Source: Spirodela intermedia (Eukaryota; Streptophyta; Magnoliopsida; Alismatales; Araceae). From it: a stretch of 64,000 bases of DNA. The DNA is taken from the NCBI GenBank assembly GCA_902729315.2, contig LR746265.1, positions 4,940,892 through 5,004,891 on the forward strand, read 5' to 3'. The notes beneath the pieces are model-generated. The model searched no databases and had not been told where the DNA came from. It saw nothing but the letters and a program-made list of their open reading frames with translations. Positions within the stretch are counted from its first letter, which is position 1. Every line of letters starts with the position of its first letter. Shown here piece by piece: positions 1-12,000 of the stretch. The position numbers were made by a program, and so were the translations under genes.

Positions 1-2
1 AT

Positions 3-3000
3 GAGGCTCTCCTTCACCGCCCCCCTGTCGAGGTTGGTGTACCTGGGGTGGCCGTTGCTTCAGCAGATACTGTCAAAGGAGATGGGTTGCTTGGACCACC
101 GCCAAATCGGTTTGAGAACAATTCAAGGGCAAGAGAGTTTGTGCACGAATGTGCCGTGACAAATGTTACATGTGACGTTGGTGATAAGAAGAGAGCTTCA
201 GATGGGTTGGAGAAAGGCAGAAGAGACTACAGCGAAGATGTTGGTAGGAGGGATGATATGGGAGATGGCGGGACGAGATGCAGCAAGAGAGCACGAACCA
301 ATGTTATAACAGAGAACAATGATGCGGTACTTCTCTATGGCCGTTACGAGCATCTCCGATATGCAAACTGTAGGAGGCAAGTGCGTGACTGGGATGAATG
401 TGACCATGGTCGAAGGAGAGAGATGGACCAAAGTAGGAAAAGAGAGATCGAAGATGGAGATTGGAGGGATAGGAGGGACAGGTGTAGAAAGCAAAGCAGA
501 GACAGGGATGGGAGGGACACCAGAGATCGGGATGTCAGGAATAGCAGGGAGAAGAATTTGAAGGAGAGAGATGGGAAGGGTTTTTGGGAAAGGGACCGAT
601 CTGGGAAACTGGTATTCCGTGTTGGTTCCTGGGAGAACAGAGAGGAGAAGAAAATCAAGCAGGAAGGCCTGGAGAGGGTTAAGAAGGATGATAAATTATT
701 GGAGGAGAGAGAGAAGCCAGCTGAAGAGCAAGCTCGGAAGTACCAGCTTGATGTTCTTGAGCAGGCCAAGAAGAAAAACACAATCGCCTTTCTTGAGACT
801 GGAGCTGGGAAAACTCTCATAGCTGTGCTTCTCATCAAGAGTATCAATCACAAAATGCAAAAAAATAAAATAAAAATGCTGGCTATATTTTTGGTACCAA
901 AGGTTCCCTTGGTGTATCAGGTAAACACATCTTCAGTAGTTCTCTTTTCAGAGCCTTCCTGTTGGTCTGTTTCTCTTATTTTTCTATTTTTGCAGCAAGC
1001 GGAAGTTATCAGGGATGGAACTGGCTATAATGTAGGACATTATTGTGGTGAGATGGGTCAAGATTTCTGGGATGCTCGGAGGTGGCAGCGTGAATTTGAA
1101 ACAAAACAGGTAAGGCTTTAAGTATTTTTTGGCATTGTTTTTGTTTTGAATTTGAATTCAATTACAACCTTGGCTGCAGTATCTGCGTTCGCTATTTTAT
1201 ATTCAATCACGATGATATTCAAATATCAATCCCGTCTTGTTGATTCTGGTAAGCCTTAAATTGTAGGCCATCCTCAAACGGGATAGGTTCCCTGAGGTCC
1301 ATTTTGATGGCAATCAGTCAGCGATTAGGATGTACTACGCATGGCTTTGGAATGCTAGCCATAATCTGCAGTTTATCTTGACATTGCATAGTCCTTACGT
1401 ATTACTTTTATGGAGGTACTGTGGCACTACGTTTGTTTCGTTGAACTGGAGTATAGAGGACACACCCTTCGGGAAAATGAATACAAAGAAGGGACTGAGG
1501 CCGGGATATTTTAGCACATAAGGTAGGCTGGTTTTCTGGGAAAGTGAATGGGTGCCGGGAATATATGAACCGTCAAATTGCTCCAATTAAAGCATCATGT
1601 GATTAAAAAGTAAGAATGATGTAACGAGAAAAGTAATCTTTGACGCATATTCATGATATTTGAATATCAAAATTGTAGTGAAATTTGGGTATGGTTATCA
1701 TCGTGATTGGCAAAAAAATTGCATGTTGAAGCAATGAAATTGTATTTGACATAAAACGTCTGTAGTAGATATATCTCATCTTAAAATGATATGACCGTAC
1801 AGAGGAGTACATTCCAGAGGAGCAATGCATTATGGCATTAAATACAGCGTCAACATTTTTTGGGAGTTATGCCTTGGAAACCAAATGATTTTGTATCATG
1901 CAACCTCGTATTAATTTGCATCTACATTCCCTATAAGCTGTATGAAATTTACAGTTGAGACTTTATCGAAAATCCTATTATTCATTTCGTTATAAGTTGA
2001 ATTATTTTATGTCATTTCCCATGTATTAACCTGTCTTTGATTTCTTCCAAGAAATGACACATCTAATCCTGAATAACCCCTCTAAGGGAGTCCAGGGTAA
2101 ACATCTATAAAGAGGTTGATTAATCAAACAGGACGGTGGAAACTCTTTATTGGAAACAGATTATTTCTAATAACTTATTGAATCTAGAAGCCATTCTCTA
2201 AATGAAAAGAGTTCATATGGTGATGCTGCTTTGTTGCACAAACATTTTAGTTTTGTGCGTAGTGCTTTTCGAGATTGAAGGGGGACACTTTTTTTATTCC
2301 GTTTTTCTTTCTGATTTTGAAAGAATATTTTAAGGGGGGAAGTTAACATTTTATCCTTGTTGGTCTCAAATTTGTCACATCAAAGTTGGTCTTTCACAAA
2401 CATGAACTACGGAAACTTCTCCTTATGAGAGAAGAAGTTTATATTTATGACGTTTTTGAGCTCAAAAGTACGCTTTTTAAGTATTCTGTAGGGGACAACT
2501 TAATTGACATTTGAACTGACGGCTACTACAACTCATATATGATCTCATCCTGTCGTAATTAGCACAATTCTTGAATTTGGTTTTATTAGGTTAAAAAAAA
2601 TGCCTTGTTGTAATTATCAGTGTCCAAGGCATTGTGACTACATTGATTTGTTATTCATACCTTCAGGGTTGAAGTGGGTAGCTTCCCGTGTTCCAAATGG
2701 GGAAAGGCAGAATGGGAGTCAAGAATGACACAGATTTATCCTAAAATGTCACGTCCTTATGCAGAACCTGGTGGAAAGGACATTTCTGTCGTGGAGTGTA
2801 AATCGCTAAACATTTTCAGCTCCTAATAGGAAAATAATTAAATGTTTAACAGAGGTTCATGCACTGCTCAACACCTTAAATGGACTATTGTTATTTGTTT
2901 GTAAGTAGCTTCTTTTGCCTCATCTCCCTGTTCTGTTTTGATTTTTGGTACGTTGAAGGGATGGATTTTATACCTGATGCCTTTGTCTTAATGTTATGCA

Positions 3001-6000
3001 GATGCTAATTGACATCCTGATCTTCATCTGCAGGTGCTTGTTATGACTGCTCAAATTTTGTTGAATATCCTGAGACACAGCATAATAAAAATGGAAGCAA
3101 TCCATCTTCTTATTTTGGATGAGTGTCATCACGCTGTAAAGAAACATCCATATTCACTTGTGATGTCTGAATTCTATCACACAACTCCAAAGGATAAACG
3201 ACCTGCTGTCTTTGGCATGACAGCTTCTCCTGTTAACTTGAAAGGTGAACGTCATGACATAATGTAGTGGAGATAGTTCCTGTTTATTCATTTTATGTTC
3301 AGTATTTTCTGTTTATGCAATTTACATGTATGTCAATCGGTCATTTTCATCCCGTTTTTCAATGCCCAATTTATCATAAATTGTTTAATCGTTTTGAACA
3401 ATTAATTTCATTCTATCATGTTGCTAATAATTTGTCTGATGCATGACAGTTTAAATTGAATCGTTTTAGCACCCTTGGTACTCTCTGATGCCCTTCGGGT
3501 TAGCCTTTAGTTTTGCTTGTCGTATTATAATTGAAAATTGTCTTTCATGGATTTATTTGTCTGATGGATTAAAGTTGCATCCAGGATTTTTTCTCCCCCA
3601 TGTACCAATGCATAAACTTTGTGCCTAGTGGTTATCAAAAGAGCTGTCAGTGTACCTTTGAGACAACAGCTATGATAAAAAACTATGGGATAATTTTCTT
3701 TGCTCGAAAGGTAAATAGACCTAAATGAAAAAGTATACCTATGTTATTGGGTTGAGTAAAGTAAATGTATAGCAATAATTTGATTTTTTTTGTTTAACTG
3801 AATTTTATCAAGCTTCCATTGATTGTAAGATACATTTTTTTGTTTAATTTGATTTTTCGCTTGCTGTTTTTTCTAATAGAATGATAAGATTCTCCCTTTT
3901 GACGAAGTGTTTATATATTTTGTTTTGACGCATCCCATGGTGTTCGTTTTGGTATATTTCATATTGTTTTGTTAAACATTTATACTTTTTACATCCACGA
4001 TTTTCTTGAACATCAGAGTGTGCTCTTATTGTACTTCTTCTGCAGGGGTTTCTAGTCAAGAAGATTGTGCCATCAAGATCCGAAATCTTGAGAGCAAACT
4101 AGATTCTGTTGTATGTACGATAAAAGACCGGAAGGAGCTTGAAAGGCATGTTCCGATGCCCTTGGAAGTTATTGTGCATTATGATAAAGCTGGTAGTCTA
4201 TGTTTTCTTCATGATCAAATTAAACGATTAGAAGCTGAAGTTGATGAAGCTGCACATTCGAGTTCCCGAAGAAGCAAATGGCAGTTCATGGGTGCTAGAG
4301 ATGCTGGATCTAAAGAGGAATTACGCTTTATTTATGGTGTCTCTGAGAGAACGGAGAGTGATGGAGCTGCTAATCTTATTCAGAAACTGAGAGCCATCAA
4401 TTATGCTTTGGGTGAACTAGGGCAGTGGTGTGCTTTTAAGGTATACGATGAGAAACTGACATCTCTTACATTTTTCGACAATTATTCAGAGAATAAATCA
4501 TCAATTTTTTTTTGCAGGTTGCTCTGTCATTTTTGACGGCTTTGCAGAATGATGAGAAGTCAAATTATCATCTTGATATTAAATTTCAAGAATCATACCT
4601 GAGAAAAGTGGTAGAGTTATTGCAATGTCAATTATCTGAAGGAGCTGCCCTTGATAAAGACGTTAAAGGTGAAGTCAAGGTGAGTGCTGATGCCCAAGTG
4701 GAGGAAGTTGAAGAGGGGGAGCTGCCAGATAGTCATGGTGAGTATTGCTTGCTGACTTTCTAACGGATTCGCTTTTTTTTTTTGGAAGTATTTAGGAATG
4801 TTTGTTATTTTGTCTTCCTTGACACTGTTGCATTCAACTCTCATTTTTTATGATTGGCGAGGACATGTGGTGGATGAATTGGGTTATTTATGAATCGAAC
4901 AATTTGAAGCGTTATAAAATTATTTACGATCACTTTTTTTGACATTTAAAATTATTGGAATGTAATGTTGATCCGTTTCATCCGTTTTCAAGACGTGGCA
5001 GGCTGTGGCAATTGTAGAGAATTGTTTTTTTCTATGCAGACGTCTTTATTTGCCTACTCATGAGATGAATTTGGAACTGTCATTTGATGGAAAATTAATC
5101 TGTGAATTACATGGAGATGGTGCAAGATTACCATGACGGCTTGCTGTGATGCAATATGTGCAGAGATAAGTAGTACAATAACTATGAGATACATAGTTAT
5201 TGTTTTTTGGTACTTGCTGTTTTCAATTCATGAAACGTCTGCTTGAGATAGCACAAAAATGATTATTTTTGGTTATTTTTATGATTGATACAATTGAAAA
5301 TACTGCAAATATGATATTCTTGCATTCAATTCGCGTTATTCCATGCTTTGTGAACGCAGATTCTCTTCCCATAATTAAAAAAATAATGCCATAGGTTTTA
5401 CTTTTTAAATCATTTATGTTCCTGGGATCATACGATTTTTAAAAATGGAAACCACCATCTAATACTAGATTTTGGCTAATGCGGTAGGCTGATGTTATTC
5501 TGGCTATACTCAAAATTACTCTCCGGGCTGGTAAATTATTTTTAGAAACATGGAGGAGAGACTATTTCATGTGATCTCTGTGAACAGTAGACTGTTTTCA
5601 ATATACAGTGAAACCAATGATTGGGTGTTGTATGAGGTCGGAATCGGGGATTCTGCCCCAGTCGTCTGCTTGGAGTGCACTCACCCATAACTTTTTTCAA
5701 TGTTAGAATCAGAAATAGTGTGCATTGATACTTAGCCCCATCACTCCTTTTGATATGAAAATATTTTTTTCTGAGGTACTTGGAAAATTTGAAACTTCCA
5801 CCATATGGGATAAGTTTGTGGGCTTGCAGTGCGTTGGTCTGGCTTGTATAAAATGGCAGAAGTTGCAACTCAATGAGTGCTTGTTGGGGTGGCCTTTGAT
5901 GTCTTCCATCCATTGTTTTGCCGATAATGTCGAAGATTTGTTTTTACTGTACAACACAAACATTTTTCTTTACTCTGTTGTGTGCAGGACAACAGAGGAG

Positions 6001-9000
6001 TTATCCATGTACCGTAGATTCTTTCATATGTTTGTTTCAATATTAAATATGCTGATAGCTCTTGGCTGTGCATTGCATGTGACGCGGTACATGATTACCT
6101 TCTATAAATTGTTTGAAGGATCCTTCTTGACGCTATTCGTCAACAAACACAATTGTAACATTCTGTCTACAAGCTGTTGTTTTGCCCATGTTTTTGTTAG
6201 ATTGAGTTATATTGTCAAGTTATAGGATAATTTTCTATTATTTATACTGTGTACTATACTGTATACACAACTTTTCTGCAAACCGTATGTTTTTTCTTGT
6301 CGCTGAGATTTTTGGATTGGCTGTTAGTTCTATCTGGTGGCGAGCATGTGGATGTGATAATAGGGGCAGCTGTGGCAGATGGAAAGGTCACCCCAAAGGT
6401 GCAGTCTCTAATTAAAATACTTCTAAAATACCAACACACAGAAGATTTTCGTGCAATTATCTTTGTAGAACGAGTTGTTGCAGCATTGGTTCTTCCAAAG
6501 GTTTGGCTCAGCTTTTTGTTTTTCTGTCCTCGTTTGCTTGATTGAATTGAACTGCTCAAATAAAATCATTTTTATTCTTTTCTGTGTTTCAGCTCTTGTC
6601 AGAGCTACCGTCCCTGAATTTCATCAAGTGTGCGAGTTTGATTGGACACAACAATAATCAAGAAATGCGTACATGTCAAATGCAGGATACAATTGCTAAA
6701 TTTCGTGATGGTCGGGTACGGATAGAGATTCTTAATTCTAACAACTTCATATCGCTTTGTTAATCTTAAAGATCTGTAAAGATTCTTTCTAACAATAGTT
6801 ATGCTGTGTTTTTGTATCTGACATTTAGGTTACCGTATTAGTTGCCACTAGTGTTGCAGAAGAAGGACTTGACATCCGGCAGTGCAATGTTGTTATTCGG
6901 TTTGACCTTGCAAAAACTGTCTTGGCTTACATTCAATCAAGAGGTCGTGCAAGGAAACCAGGATCTGATTACATTCTGATGCTTGAAAGGTATTGAAATG
7001 ATTTTCGTACTAGAATGTTGTTTAGTTCAGACAGATTTTTTTGGTTAGTATTATTAACCCAGCAAGCTTATACCAGGGGAAACCTGTCACATGAAACATT
7101 TTTGAGGAATGCAAGGAATAGCGAGGAGACATTGAGAAGAGAGGCTATAGAGAGGACTGATCTCAGTCATCTTAAGGGTTCATCAAAACTGACTTCAGTT
7201 GATATGTTACCCGGGTCAATATACAGGGTGGAGTCAACTGGTGCAATTGTTAGTCTTAATTCTGCTGTTGGACTTGTCCACTTGTACTGCTCCCAGTTAC
7301 CCAGTGACAGGTAGTAGTTAACACCTTTTTCTTGAATAGTTGTCCACTTGTATTGCTCCCAGTTACCCAGTGACATTGCTGAAGAATGTCAGATGCATGG
7401 ATTGGTCCTTATGCATAAGGTGTTTAATACATTTTTATCTTGCTTTTATGAGGTTTGAGTAATCGTCGCCTATTCTTTTCATTGATGTTCAGATATTCAA
7501 TACTCCGTCCTGAGTTTATCATGGAACGACATGAGTCACCAGGTGGTTCAACTGAATACTCATGCAAACTTCAGCTTCCTTGCAATGCACCATTTGAAAA
7601 ACTTGAGGGCCCTATATGCAGTTCAATCCGCCTTGCACAACAGGTCTGCTAACCCGCGTAAAGCTTGCAAATTTTTTATTTTGTGTTGTCATACTTTGCA
7701 AATTTGATTGCCTTTTCATTTAAAATTATCCATGTTACCTTGTGAAGGCTGTTTGCTTGGCTGCATGTAAGAAGCTCCATGAGATGGGGGCATTCACCGA
7801 CATGCTTTTGCCAGACAAAGGTAGTGGTGATGACGATGAGAAAATTGAACAGAATGACGAAGGTGATCCTCTCCCTGGGACTGCACGTCATCGAGAGTTC
7901 TATCCTGAAGGTGTAGCGGAAATTCTTTTTGTGAGTTCCACCTTACACGGTTTGCCTTTTGGTCTTGTTTCCGGATATTTTCAGATTTGTTCATTCATGA
8001 AGAGCCTTGTTATTGTGACTTATGGCTACTTTTTTCTGAACCATCTTTCAAAACTAAAATCTACTTTTCATAGTTACGCCGCTGTTGTCTCTTTGATCTC
8101 ATGTTTTGACTCATTCGGATTTGATGGTCTGTGATGAAAATTAGTTATCATTTGGTGTATTCATGTTCAAAGAAATCTGATTACCCTTGTATGGATGCAA
8201 AAGGGATATGTGCCCTTTTTATGCAATATATCTGTTGACTCCGTATATGGCCATCAGTGGTCTTCTCCTGGTGTACACGATAATGGGACAATGTTTACAC
8301 TATTTATGTGTTTCTTGACATTGGTCTGCTTCTAAGTTATTTTTGACATTAGAATCAAATATCTTCTGCAGGACCCTAAAAGGGAATTCATAATACATTT
8401 TCTTGGTATTTATTCTTCTTTAGTCTTGCTAGTATTTAGCAGTTTGTTATGGACGCATGTTTCGTCAACATTCAGAGTTGAAATTTTGGGTCGTGGGCCA
8501 TCCCAGCCTTTCCTTGTCCCAGAGAATGGAAGGAGAACGCGAAGGGTGAAAGACCGGGAAAGAGAATAAAATTAAAAATTAATAGAAATACAAGAGAAAA
8601 TATTAAAATAGGAGAGAGGAGGCAGGATGAATTATCCTTGTAATGAGTGGCGAACTGTCAGCTAATCCAGCTGATGATATGTTTTTCTCATCCGTGTTGA
8701 TGCTATTTCGTTACTACATTTGCATCTTTTTAGTGTTGTTACGTGCACCCTAATTCCTCTTTTATAGTTGCACAGTGGTTTGAACATTTTGTACTTAATT
8801 TATTTGAAGTTTTATATAGTGTATATATTCTTAATTAGGAAAATCTTAATGTCATTTTAAGTAGTTAAAACGACAAGTTTCTAGGAACTCCTTAACGTGA
8901 CATATGTGCTGCTTAGAGGGGTAAGTCGTTTCATTTCAGATGTGAGCATTTCATTCTACTTGTGTAATTGATCGACCTAATCAGTTTCCGTTAGTGAAAG

Positions 9001-12000
9001 TTCTGATGACTCTTTTTTCTCTTGAGGCTAACCAGTCCAAGTTTATTTTGTACCTATTTTCTTTTTTTTAATCTCAATCAAGATCTTAAGTATCCAGAAC
9101 AGTTTCGGTCCTTTTTGTCTGTCCCTTTTGCTAATCCTGGGTGGTAGTTGAAATAGGATATGCCTAAACTTTATGTACTCCTCCACATTTAAATGTCTTT
9201 GTTGCCCTTGAACTTTTAGGGTCCGTCTAAAATTTCTATTACTTAATCCACTTATGGATGCTGAACTGGATATTCTGGAATCGAATAAACTCGAGTACTT
9301 GGTTAGAATGTTCCTACATCAGCACCAAGAGTGAGTGTGTAATATGGGTTTCTCGACATCCCTGTAAAGTCAGGTGGAGCCTTATGGTCTTTCTGCTTTT
9401 GCCTCGTGTGATCAGCTTATGTTGGTGTTTTATCTTTTTTTTCATGCTGCAGAACATCTATTTTACGGCACTTCTCATCCGTTGAGTTTTGCTGCTGCTC
9501 TACGATCCTCTTCTAGTCTTGTTTTGTTAGGACTGATTTGGTTTGGCGTGCTCTGTTTCGACCAGAGACATGTCTTTAACCCTTTCGATTGAATTGTAAT
9601 TTTTCAGGGAGAATGGATTTTATCTCGGGCAGATGGTTACACAAGTTCGCAACCTCTTCAATTATATGTGTACAGTGTGAAATGTGTAAACATTGGCACT
9701 TCCAAAGATCCGTTCCTCACAGATGTTTCAGAGTTCTCTGTTCTTTTTGGCAACAAGCTCAGTGAGGAGGTATCCTTAACCTTACTTACGTATTTTTTAT
9801 GAAAATGATTTACTTTGTCTAATGGTGAATGATTTGCAGGTGCTATCTATGTCAGTAGAACTCTTTGTTGCTAAGACGATGATTACAAAGTCATCTCTTG
9901 TCTTCAAGGGCGCCATAAATATTACCAGAACACAGGTTAGTTGGTTGTTTACAAGGATAAGCATAACTTTGTGAAGATCATATTTGGTTGCACATTTTCT
10001 TATTCTCTTGTCATGTTTCTTTACTGTAGCTAGTTTCTTTGAAGAGCTTTCACGTTCGACTTATGAGCATTGTCCTTGATGTGGACGTTGATCCCTCCAC
10101 TACTCCATGGGATCCAGCCAAAGCATACTTGTTTGTCCCCACAATAAATCAGAAGCACTTAGATCCTTTACTAGAAATTGATTGGGATACAGTTGAACAG
10201 ATTGTTGGCAGTGATGCATGGAGTAACCCTCTTCAGAGGGCACGCCCAGATGTGTACCTTGGTACCAATGAGAGGACGCTCGGGGGTGATAGAAGGGAGT
10301 ATGGATTTGGTAAGTTACGGCATGGAATGTCTTTCGGACTCAAAGCTCATCCGACGTATGGTATCAGGGGAGCGGTTGCACAGTTTGATGTTGTGAAAGC
10401 TTCTGGCTTAGTTCCCAGTTGGGATGTTGGAGCAAATGGCAATGGAGATATGATCCGAGGGAAATTATCGATGGCTGACTCTTATATCCATGCTGAAGAC
10501 CTTGTTGGTAGAATTGTAACTGCTGCACACTCTGGAAAAAGATTTTATGTGGACTCTATAAGATATGACATGAATGCAGAGAATTCATTTCCAAAGAAAG
10601 AGGGTTACCTGGGACCCTTGGAGTATGGCTCCTATGCTGACTACTACAGGAAAAAGTATGATTCTACTCTCCAAGATGTTGATCTTTAATATATTGTTTT
10701 GCTGCCTTTTGTATAACATTATAACTCAGGAAGTAAACACGTGAATCCTCCGTTACAAAATTCTGATATTCTTCATATTTTGCAATTCGGTAACATTGCT
10801 CCCACCCATAGAGTTGTACCGAGTCGGCAAATCCTCCACAAAATTCAGATATTCTTCATATTTTTTAATTTCCGTTTCTGTGGCTAGTTATATGACCATG
10901 CTGTGCGTCAGGAATGGATAGCCACAATGTACCTTAACTGTTGAGCTAGAAGAAGCTTGAAGGTCTTTCCTGCGACGAAGAAGTAGCTTTCCACTGTTCA
11001 ATGCGGAAAAGATTATACAAGTTTTCACATTGACAGTGGTAGCTATTTCTTCGAAGTAGTAGGAAAGGTCTTCATGCTTCATGCCCAACAGTAAGGTGCA
11101 TTTTGGTCTGCCCATTTCTGCTTTGTTTTCATTCCAGGTACGGTGTAGAGCTGATGCATAAAAAACAGCCTCTGTTGCGTGGAAGAGGCGTTTCATATTG
11201 CAAAAATCTGCTTTCTCCGAGATTTGGGCATTCGGAAGGTAGCTATGATGTCACTTCTTTGGTTTATATACCTCCTATCTTTAATCTAGACACTTTTTTT
11301 TTTAACCCTTGTTTGGGTTGTTGTGCAGAAAAGGACAATGAATCCAAGGAGGATCTGGACAAGACATACTATGTATTTCTTCCTCCTGAGCTTTGCCTTG
11401 TCCATCCTCTTCCTGGACCCCTTGTTCGAGGTGCACAGCGATTGCCTTCAATAATGAGGAGAGTCGAGAGTATGCTTCTGGCGGTTCAACTTAAGGACTT
11501 GATTGGTTATCCTGTGCCTGTTGCAAAGGTTTCCTTCCTTCAATAACCCTGCATAAACTTGCCATTATTTTCTGATGCTTACGGATTTTGTGAAATATTA
11601 ATTTCAGATATTGGAAGCCTTAACCGCTGCATCATGTCAAGAAACTTTCTGCTATGAAAGAGCAGAGCTCTTGGGGGATGCTTATCTGAAGTGGGTTGTC
11701 AGCAGGTATCTTTTTCTCAGATATCCGCAGAAACATGAAGGCCAGCTCACAAGAATGAGACAACAGATGGTTAGTAATATGGTGTTATATCAGTATGCTC
11801 TTAATAACGGACTTCAGTCGTATATTCAGGCAGATCGTTTTGCTCCATCAAGATGGGCGGCTCCTGGGGTGCCCCCTGTCTTTGATGAAGATACAAAGGA
11901 ATTAGAACCCCCTCTATCTGGCCAGGGAACCTCTAACACTGAGGTCGACGTCCAGACGGGGGGGTTATATGATGATGATTTTGATGAAAGGGAAGACGGT

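Noticed and set aside
48-50. Start of DCL1 at a GTG codon within the window
   Set aside because: The frame is open upstream to position 3 and plant genes rarely start at GTG; the true start lies outside the window.
5542-6225. Overlapping frames in DCL1 intron 5
   Set aside because: Frames on both strands without motifs, inside a well-supported intron.
10909-11120. Homology of the foldback to Arabidopsis miR838
   Set aside because: Only a few short pyrimidine-rich words seem alike from memory; I cannot claim shared descent or the same intron position.
10888-11196. 102-codon minus-strand frame across intron 14 and exon 15
   Set aside because: Fully explained by the foldback and the conserved DCL1 exon on the other strand.
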